This document shows positions 57,666 through 64,000 of a stretch of 64,000 nucleotides of DNA, piece by piece. Source of the DNA: Mucilaginibacter glaciei (GTDB lineage Bacteria > Bacteroidota > Bacteroidia > Sphingobacteriales > Sphingobacteriaceae). The translations under genes and the position numbers were made by a program. The notes beneath the pieces are model-generated. The model made no database searches. It had not been told where the DNA came from and saw only the letters and a list, made by a program, of their open reading frames with translations. Location of the stretch: the NCBI RefSeq assembly GCF_014773245.1, contig NZ_JACWMX010000001.1, forward strand, positions 951,402-1,015,401. Direction: 5' to 3'. Each line of letters begins with the position of its first letter. Within the stretch, counting starts at the first letter, position 1.

Positions 57666-59870
57666 TTACTTTATTTCGTCAATTTTTAGCACCACGCTGG
57701 TACGGTTAGAATTCACGTCAGGGTTAAAGCCTATTTTCATCAAAAAATCGCCTGTAAAGGTTTTACTTCCGTCTATCCGGCTTTTTGCATCCGGGTAAAG
57801 GTTGATCTCTTTAACTGTATATTTCTTGCCCGCATCTAACCCTTTTAAAAGTATGGGCAGTCTGCTTTTTTCATCGTAACGATTATTTACCAGATAGTTA
57901 AACATAACGCCTGATGATTTGGCCTCGTCCAAATAAAGAACAGAAGCTATGCTCCCTTCGCGCGGATTGGCTAACCTGTATTGGTCGCCTTGCCAGATAA
58001 TTGGTTTGATGCTGTTGTACGTTTTGATAGCATCCTGGCAAAATTGCAGGTCCCGGGAGTTTAATTTGCTCACTACGATGTCAAAGCCTAACTTGCCCAT
58101 CATCGCTACGTCTGTACGGTATTTGATTGGCTGCCTGCCCCAATCGGTCACGTGGTTAGAACTGGTAATGGCCGGATAAAAGTAAGAGTATTCCCACTGC
58201 ATGAAGATCCGTTCCAGCGGGTCGGTGTTATCGCTTGGCCAAAACTCTGTAAAGTACTGTAAGGCAGCATAATCTACCCTACCTCCGCCACCCGAGCATA
58301 GCATCATAGGTACTGTTGGATATTTAGCGCGGATACGCTCCAATACTTTATACAATCCCTGCACATACTCCACATAAAAATGCGACTGATCTTTACCCAA
58401 ATGTGCAGAGTAAGCATTGTAGATCACCGCATTACAATCCCATTTAATGTAGGCTAATGACGGGTTCTTGGTAAAAAGGTTATCTAAAATGCTGTACACA
58501 AAATCTTGTACCTTAGGGTTAGCCAGATCCAGCACCAGTTGGTTGCGATAGTAATATTCTTCTCGCTTAGGCTGCTTAATTACCCAATCCGGGTGTTTCT
58601 CATAAAGCTCACTTTTAGGGCTAACCATCTCTGGCTCAACCCAGATACCAAATTTAACTTCATTATTTTGTGCTTCCTTTACTAATGATGCAATGCCATT
58701 TGGCAGTTTCTGTTTGTTCTCCTCCCAATCGCCCAAGCCGGTATGGTCGCTGTTTCGGGGGTATTTATTGGCAAACCAGCCATCATCCAGCAAGAAAAGG
58801 TCTACACCTAACTTTTTGGTGTCTTTCAGCAATTCGGCCAGTTTAGTCTCATTAAAATCAAAATAAGTTGATTCCCAGTTATTTAATAGCGTTAACCGCG
58901 AGCCCTTGCCGTCCAATATCTTATAATTACGTGCCCAGCTTTGCAGTTTACGGCTGGCATCACCCTTGCCATGATCACTGAATGTGTACCAGAAAGCAGG
59001 GGTCGTGAGAGCCAATCCCGGTTTTAAGGCGTATGGCGATGCATAATTATTAATTCCCGATATGATCCTCAGGTTATCCTGCGGGTCAAGCTCCAGGTCG
59101 GTGCGGAAGTTGCCGCTCCACTCCAGCCCTCCGTATAAAACACTGCCTTCATCCTCCGTTGCAGGTTTATCTAACGACACCATAAAAACCGACGGTTGGA
59201 AAAGGTTTGCCCTTGTACCTAACTTAGTATCAAGGGTTTTAATACCGTGAGTAATTTTGCTTTCTTCGGGCTGCATCTCTTTTGCCCAGTCGCCGTGATA
59301 TTGGGTAAGGTAAAAACTCTTTGCCTGGATATGCAAATTGGCCGATGCAAACTTTTGCAGGGTTACCGTCCCTTTTTCGTGGTTGCTGATAACACTCCAC
59401 TGCTCCACCACATCGTTCTTATAATAGGCTTTATAATAAAGGGTTACCTCAAAATTGTAAACCGGATCTTTCATTAAAACTGTCAATAGAGACACATCGT
59501 CGCTGATCTTTTTCAGATCATGACTAACATATTTCAGGTCGAGGGAATTGTTGCCATCCGCATGGGTAACCGAGATAGCCGGCTCTACCAAATTGCGCGA
59601 TCCCGAAGAAGTGTACGCCGAATTAAGCTGATTGGTATAATCTTCCGGTTGTTTATATTGCGACTGTATCTGAATGTATTCCTGTTGGTTATTTAATTTT
59701 TTACCGAAGTAAACAATACCCAGATCCTTGTTTTTGGCCACCTGTAAAACCATTGCGTTGTTAGCGGTCTCTACCGGGATAATGGTTTGCGCATTCAAAT
59801 TAAACGATGCCAGCAACAGGCTTACAACACCCGTGAGGGCCGGTTTACAGTTAGATAAAGTAAAGGTCAT
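57666..59870 (-). CDS. GH36 alpha-galactosidase
   Basis: This 734-residue secreted enzyme has a signal peptide ending in FNLNAQ. An N-terminal beta-sandwich (about 30-320) precedes the TIM barrel. The barrel motifs are FLLDDGWFANKY, FGIWVEPEMVSPKSELYEKHPDWV, the nucleophile D478 in YIKWDCN and the acid/base D547 in FWPSDNTDP; C-terminal strands close it. It releases alpha-1,6-linked galactose from raffinose-type sugars or galactomannan. No SusC/SusD genes are nearby, so it is not inside a visible polysaccharide utilisation locus. Confidence 0.95.
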   Translation of the reverse strand: MTFTLSNCKPALTGVVSLLLASFNLNAQTIIPVETANNAMVLQVAKNKDLGIVYFGKKLNNQQEYIQIQSQYKQPEDYTNQLNSAYTSSGSRNLVEPAISVTHADGNNSLDLKYVSHDLKKISDDVSLLTVLMKDPVYNFEVTLYYKAYYKNDVVEQWSVISNHEKGTVTLQKFASANLHIQAKSFYLTQYHGDWAKEMQPEESKITHGIKTLDTKLGTRANLFQPSVFMVSLDKPATEDEGSVLYGGLEWSGNFRTDLELDPQDNLRIISGINNYASPYALKPGLALTTPAFWYTFSDHGKGDASRKLQSWARNYKILDGKGSRLTLLNNWESTYFDFNETKLAELLKDTKKLGVDLFLLDDGWFANKYPRNSDHTGLGDWEENKQKLPNGIASLVKEAQNNEVKFGIWVEPEMVSPKSELYEKHPDWVIKQPKREEYYYRNQLVLDLANPKVQDFVYSILDNLFTKNPSLAYIKWDCNAVIYNAYSAHLGKDQSHFYVEYVQGLYKVLERIRAKYPTVPMMLCSGGGGRVDYAALQYFTEFWPSDNTDPLERIFMQWEYSYFYPAITSSNHVTDWGRQPIKYRTDVAMMGKLGFDIVVSKLNSRDLQFCQDAIKTYNSIKPIIWQGDQYRLANPREGSIASVLYLDEAKSSGVMFNYLVNNRYDEKSRLPILLKGLDAGKKYTVKEINLYPDAKSRIDGSKTFTGDFLMKIGFNPDVNSNRTSVVLKIDEIK

Positions 59871-60036
59871 CTTTTAAGGTTTTATTGGTTAAGCACGATT
59901 TTGTGCCGGGCTTATCGATAACCAAATATGGATAAAAAGGAACAGTTTTTTCATTTAAAACTTCTAAAAATCTCTAATTCCTATAACTTTTCACAGATTA
60001 TATTCGATAATTTGCGACGATTTAGTACACTTAGTT

Positions 60037-63000
60037 TTGACTATCGAAAACGGCCATCCTCACCACCATACTTTCGTTTTAAAAGGCATCCCTTTTGAAA
60101 CCATTACCGAGGTTACCATTGCCAGATATGCCGCCGTCGGAGTGTATTTTGATGCAGCAAGTTACCAGCATATTACCCCCCGGTTTTTAGAGATTGACCA
60201 GGGAACTTTTGGTCATGAGTATGGCAACATGAATTTTCCGGACGTTACCATAGTACAGCATTCCGGGCAACTGCTTTGCTCCTGTACTTGCAATGCCTCG
60301 GCAGAAAAGCTTTGTGAACACGAGGCCTTTGTGTTGGCCGCCCTGATTAAACGGGATGAGCTGGCCATATTCTTTAACGCTACTGCCCGCCGACAAAAGT
60401 TAAAAAAGGTAGCCGCCGATTATGGTTTAGAAAACGAAGCCGACCTCGATGCCTTTTTCAACATCCGGTATGAGGACAAAAAACTCAGTATTACCCCTGC
60501 TTTAGAATCGCTTATCCCTGTTACTAAAGAGAGTTTGTTTGACATGAACCAGCAGGTAGCCCCCGCACCTTTGTTTACGCCTGCGCAAACTGCTAATGAT
60601 GCCAGGCAGATCACCTGCGTGGTGCTGCGCCAGCATAAATACTACAAATACCTGTTCATTGACCTGTACACCGCGCAAACCGCTAAAGACGGCAAGATCA
60701 AAAATCCTTTGACAGCCGTTAACCCGTTGGACATGATCTGGGCAACCGACGACCACCAGCAGCTGAAGTTTTACACCGGCATCAATAAATTTCAAAACCA
60801 CCTTAACTCCAAACGGACGGATGCTGATTTGACCGCCCTGCGTGCTATTGTCAAAAACCCACTTGGCTATCGTTTTTATTACCACAACAGCGAGGTTTCA
60901 GAAAACATCACTGCTAGCTCCATTGTTCCTGTAAAGGTTGCGCCGTTTCCATCGGCTTTTGCGCTTACGGTAAATACCAAAGGCGATTTTTACGAAGTGG
61001 GCGGCAGCGTCAAGATCGGCAATGTTAAACAACCTTTAAAAGACCTGTCCGTCCGTTTCAGCTACTTCCTGTTTTGGACAGATACCCTTTACCTGGCAGA
61101 TAGCCTGCAAACATTGGGCTTAATAGATATTTTAAGCAAGCGGCCCGATAACCTGCTCATCCACCAATCTAAATTCAAAGAGTTTAAGGCGGGGTTACTA
61201 AATAAGCTGGAAGACAAGATTTCCGTTAACTACAAGCACATCAAACCCGCCACTCCTGTACAATTGGAGCAACAGGGCTTTACACTGGAAACCGAGAAGA
61301 TCATCTACCTGTCTGATTTTGGCAGCCATGTCATGATTGTTCCGGTGATGCAGTATGGCGAGTCCGAGATCTCTATCCGTACGCAAAGGCAAATCTACGC
61401 GGTTGACAATAAGGGCAAAGAGTTTTTTGTGACCCGCGATGACGATGCCGAGGAAGCCTTTAAAGCTATGCTGGTGAAGCAGCACCCCAACTTTCTGGAA
61501 CAGCTTGACGATGACCTGCACTACTTTTACCTGCACAAAAAACATTTTTTAGACGAGGCCTGGTTCCTGAACGTGTTTGAAGAATGGCAGCGCAACGGCA
61601 TCACCATATTAGGCTTTAACGAACTGGAAGGCAACAAGCTTAACCCCAATAAGGTAAAGATCACCATCAGGGTTTTGAGCGGCATAAACTGGTTCAATTC
61701 ACATATCAACGTGCGCTTTGGACGCACTAAGGCATCTTTTAAGCAAATCTATAAATCAGTACGGAATAAAAGCAAGTATGTACAGCTGGACGATGGCACT
61801 ATGGGTATTTTACCTGCCGACTGGATAAAGAAGTTTACCGGCTATTTTAACTCGGGCGAGGTGGTGGATGATATGCTGCGCACGCCAAAAACCAACTACC
61901 AAACTATCCGGGAGCTGTACGATGATGAGGTGCTGGATGAAGAAGTACGGCAGGAAATTGCTAACTACCGCGATAAGTTTGCCGCCTTTGAATCGATAAA
62001 AGACGCACCCATACCTGCCGGGTTGAAGGCTACCTTGCGCCCCTACCAGCAGCAGGGCTTAAACTGGCTCAACTTTCTGGATGATTTTAACTTTGGCGGC
62101 TGCCTGGCCGATGATATGGGCCTGGGTAAAACCATGCAGATCATCGCGTTCATCCTGTCGCAACGGGATAAGGTGCAGCACAACACCAACTTGTTGGTAG
62201 TGCCTACCTCGCTGATATTTAACTGGCAGCAGGAGGTGCAAAAATTCGCGCCATCCATCCGCATCCACACCATTTACGGTGCCGACCGGATCAAAAGCAC
62301 CGATGGGTTCGATCAATACGAGCTCATCCTAACCTCGTACGGTACGCTGCTGGCCGATGTTAATTTTATCAAGAAATACTTGTTCAATTACATTTTCCTG
62401 GACGAATCACAGAATATTAAAAACCCTGATTCGCAAAGGTACAAATCGGTACGGCTGCTAAAATCGCGCAACAAGATCGTGATCACCGGCACACCTATCG
62501 AGAACAACACCTTTGATCTGTACGGCCAGCTTTCTTTTGCCTGCCCCGGTTTGTTGGGCACGCGCCAATACTTCAGGGATATTTATTCGGTGCCGATAGA
62601 TAAGTTTAAAAGCAACAAACGCGCTGCCGAATTGCACCAGAAGATCAAACCCTTTATCCTGCGCCGTACCAAGCAGCAGGTAGCTGCCGAACTGCCCGAC
62701 AAAACCGAAATGGTGCTGTATTGCGATATGCAGGAACAGCAGCGCGGCATTTACAACGCGTATGAAAAGGAGTTCCGCGAGTATATCTCAGCTACTACAG
62801 ACGACCAGCTGAAGAAGTCGCCTATGAATGTGCTGAAGGGTTTGACCAAACTAAGGCAGATCTGCAACTCGCCCGAGTTACTGCCCGGCGAAAAACAGCC
62901 CGGTACCGAATCGGCCAAGATTGACATGCTGATCGATCAGATCCAGAGCAAATCGCCGGAGCATAAGATCCTGGTATTTTCGCAATTCGTATCGATGCTG

Positions 63001-63414
63001 GAACTGATCAAAAAAGAACTGATCGCCAAACAGATCGGTTACACCATGCTTACCGGCAGCACCCGCAACCGCGAAGCCATAGTGAACGAGTTTCAAAACA
63101 ATGCTGCCGCAAGGGTATTCCTCATCAGCCTTAAGGCGGGCGGTACAGGACTAAACCTCACCGAGGCCGACTACGTGTACATCGTTGACCCCTGGTGGAA
63201 CCCGGCAGTAGAGAACCAGGCTATCGACCGCTCGCACCGCATTGGCCAGTATAAAAATGTGGTAGCCGTACGCCTGATATGCCCCGATACGGTGGAAGAA
63301 AAGATCATGCTGATGCAGGATAGCAAAAAAGAACTGGTGAGCAACCTCATCAAAACCGATGCATCATTTTTACAAGCTTTATCAAAGCAGGAGTTGCTGG
63401 CGATGTTGCGGTAG
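60037..63414 (+). CDS. SWIM zinc finger/SNF2 helicase
   Basis: The 1125-residue protein opens with a SWIM zinc finger (CSCTCNASAEKLCEHE, a CxCx(n)CxH form, about residues 83-98). A long middle region without clear domains runs to about 660. The SNF2 motor follows: CLADDMGLGKTMQI (motif I), LDESQNIKN (motif II, DESQ), VITGTPIENNTFDL, and the C-terminal half with VFSQFVSML, LISLKAGGTGLNLTEADYVYIVDPWWNPAVENQAIDRSHRIGQ. It is an ATP-driven DNA translocase of unknown role. The start is TTG at 60037; no ATG lies upstream in frame, and the next is about 60 codons inside. Confidence 0.93.
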   Translation: MTIENGHPHHHTFVLKGIPFETITEVTIARYAAVGVYFDAASYQHITPRFLEIDQGTFGHEYGNMNFPDVTIVQHSGQLLCSCTCNASAEKLCEHEAFVLAALIKRDELAIFFNATARRQKLKKVAADYGLENEADLDAFFNIRYEDKKLSITPALESLIPVTKESLFDMNQQVAPAPLFTPAQTANDARQITCVVLRQHKYYKYLFIDLYTAQTAKDGKIKNPLTAVNPLDMIWATDDHQQLKFYTGINKFQNHLNSKRTDADLTALRAIVKNPLGYRFYYHNSEVSENITASSIVPVKVAPFPSAFALTVNTKGDFYEVGGSVKIGNVKQPLKDLSVRFSYFLFWTDTLYLADSLQTLGLIDILSKRPDNLLIHQSKFKEFKAGLLNKLEDKISVNYKHIKPATPVQLEQQGFTLETEKIIYLSDFGSHVMIVPVMQYGESEISIRTQRQIYAVDNKGKEFFVTRDDDAEEAFKAMLVKQHPNFLEQLDDDLHYFYLHKKHFLDEAWFLNVFEEWQRNGITILGFNELEGNKLNPNKVKITIRVLSGINWFNSHINVRFGRTKASFKQIYKSVRNKSKYVQLDDGTMGILPADWIKKFTGYFNSGEVVDDMLRTPKTNYQTIRELYDDEVLDEEVRQEIANYRDKFAAFESIKDAPIPAGLKATLRPYQQQGLNWLNFLDDFNFGGCLADDMGLGKTMQIIAFILSQRDKVQHNTNLLVVPTSLIFNWQQEVQKFAPSIRIHTIYGADRIKSTDGFDQYELILTSYGTLLADVNFIKKYLFNYIFLDESQNIKNPDSQRYKSVRLLKSRNKIVITGTPIENNTFDLYGQLSFACPGLLGTRQYFRDIYSVPIDKFKSNKRAAELHQKIKPFILRRTKQQVAAELPDKTEMVLYCDMQEQQRGIYNAYEKEFREYISATTDDQLKKSPMNVLKGLTKLRQICNSPELLPGEKQPGTESAKIDMLIDQIQSKSPEHKILVFSQFVSMLELIKKELIAKQIGYTMLTGSTRNREAIVNEFQNNAAARVFLISLKAGGTGLNLTEADYVYIVDPWWNPAVENQAIDRSHRIGQYKNVVAVRLICPDTVEEKIMLMQDSKKELVSNLIKTDASFLQALSKQELLAMLR

Positions 63415-63615
63415 TTTTTTAAAATACGGTTTACAAAGGTTTACATAATTCGCGAAATAAACATATTAAATTATTAATAATCAAATATTTATAAAAAAGG
63501 TGGGTTTACACTTGCTGGTGCATGTGTGAGCGTGTTTCATAGTCAAAAGTTAATCAGCACTTACTTGGCGTCTAAAGCACACGCGGCACGCGTGAGCCGG
63601 CGGAGACTTTACTTC
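63415..63615 (+). other. Intergenic region after the SNF2 gene
   Basis: This 200-bp AT-rich then GC-richer stretch holds no credible gene. ACACGCGGCACGCGTG near 63580 contains a short palindromic CACGCG/CGCGTG pair. It leads into the tandem repeat. Confidence 0.5.
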
Positions 63616-64000
63616 CCAACAAATTGTCATTTCGAACGATAGTGAGAAATCCTCTTGGTCAAGCTTGCGAACTTTGCTTAACCGAGAGGATCTCTCCTCG
63701 CTATCGCTCGTTCGAGATGACAGTTGTTTTAAAACCTGTAGAGCGGAGTCAAAAAGTCGCTTTGTAAGAAGTAAACGCTTTACGGGGCAGGATGTGTTGA
63801 GGTAATTGTTCCAACAAATTATCTTTTCGAACGAGAGTGAGAAATCCTCTTGGTCAAGCTTGCGAACTTTGCTTAACCGACAGGATCTCTCCTCGCTATC
63901 GCTCGTTCGAGATGACAGTTGTTTTAAAACCTGTAGAGCGGAGTCAAAAAGTCGCTTTGTAAGAAGTAAACGCTTTACGGGGCAGGATGTGTTGAGGTAA
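63616..64000. repeat. 195-bp direct tandem repeat with internal palindrome
   Basis: Copy 1 (63616-63810) and copy 2 (63811 to the window edge) have a period of exactly 195 bp and differ at only a handful of positions (for example TCATTTCGAACG against TCTTTTCGAACG, and CCGAGAGG against CCGACAGG). Each copy contains a fold-back element: TTCGAACGATAGTGAGAAATCC at the left pairs imperfectly with GGATCTCTCCTCGCTATCG at the right. The inner pair is GGTCAAGC/GCTTAACC. Each ends with about 90 bp of non-palindromic sequence. More copies may follow outside the window. Confidence 0.9.

Noticed and set aside
57589..57798. Plus-strand ORF of 69 codons
   Set aside because: More than half is antisense to the GH36 gene; the remaining upstream part has no recognisable start context or domain.
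63806..64000. Plus-strand ORF at the window end
   Set aside because: It is translated from the second copy of the 195-bp repeat and contains only Ser/Arg-rich sequence.
63616..64000. CRISPR array
   Set aside because: The period is 195 bp with the whole unit conserved; there are no short repeats with variable spacers and no cas genes.

Overview
The window looks like a chromosomal segment of a Bacteroidota bacterium of the family Sphingobacteriaceae, most like Mucilaginibacter or Pedobacter. I judge this from protein content: Bacteroidota-restricted families (DUF3822, DUF4199, BatA-type VWA protein, SLBB-rich Wza-like export protein), GH20 and GH36 glycosidases, and many lipoproteins. Several promoters match the Bacteroidota pattern TTG-N19-21-TAnnTTTG, Shine-Dalgarno sequences are weak, and TTG/GTG starts occur. 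No database search was possible; all names come from reading the proteins.

Layout. (1) 1-13.8 kb: an AT-rich block of twelve minus-strand genes forming a Wzx/Wzy-type surface polysaccharide locus. In transcription order it holds a UDP-HexNAc dehydrogenase, a six-SLBB Wza-like protein, a Wzz-like protein, a Wzx flippase, two GT2 enzymes, a Wzy polymerase, a GT2, a LbetaH acyltransferase, an NDP-sugar epimerase, a further glycosyltransferase and a WecA-like initiating transferase cut by the window edge. (2) 13.9-17.2 kb: acyltransferase-3, an AraC regulator and a divergent PhyH-type dioxygenase. (3) 17.2-22.6 kb: DUF4199, an acidic unknown protein, a dihydroorotase homologue without its metal ligands, a BatA-like VWA protein and a lipoprotein. 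(4) 22.6-29.8 kb: GH20 hexosaminidase, thioredoxin reductase, an MNT/HEPN pair, M19 dipeptidase and an acyl-CoA carboxylase beta chain. (5) 30-31 kb: a small accessory island with a lipoprotein and a Tae4-like peptidoglycan amidase whose start codon appears lost. (6) 31-44 kb: LOG protein, ABC exporter, IMP dehydrogenase, an M16 peptidase pair, small proteins, a secreted lipoprotein and ClpB. (7) 44-57 kb: histidine kinase, RecD-like helicase, DUF3822-rsmD, two NUDIX enzymes, coaD, pyrE, SRPBCC, an ABC-F protein with one degenerate ATP site, an LLM oxidoreductase and tRNA-Lys. (8) 57-64 kb: a lipoprotein, GH36 alpha-galactosidase, a SWIM-SNF2 helicase and a 195-bp tandem repeat made of fold-back sequence.

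Most of the window is housekeeping or ordinary accessory content. The points I find most worth following are the Tae4-like amidase with its lipoprotein partner (30.0-30.9 kb), the ABC-F protein whose second ATP site is degenerate on both faces, the pseudo-dihydroorotase, the NUDIX/pyrE pair whose divergent start codons overlap inside one CCATGG, an MNT/HEPN toxin-antitoxin pair, a possible 27-residue membrane microprotein at 51.3 kb, and several families of palindromic intergenic repeats.
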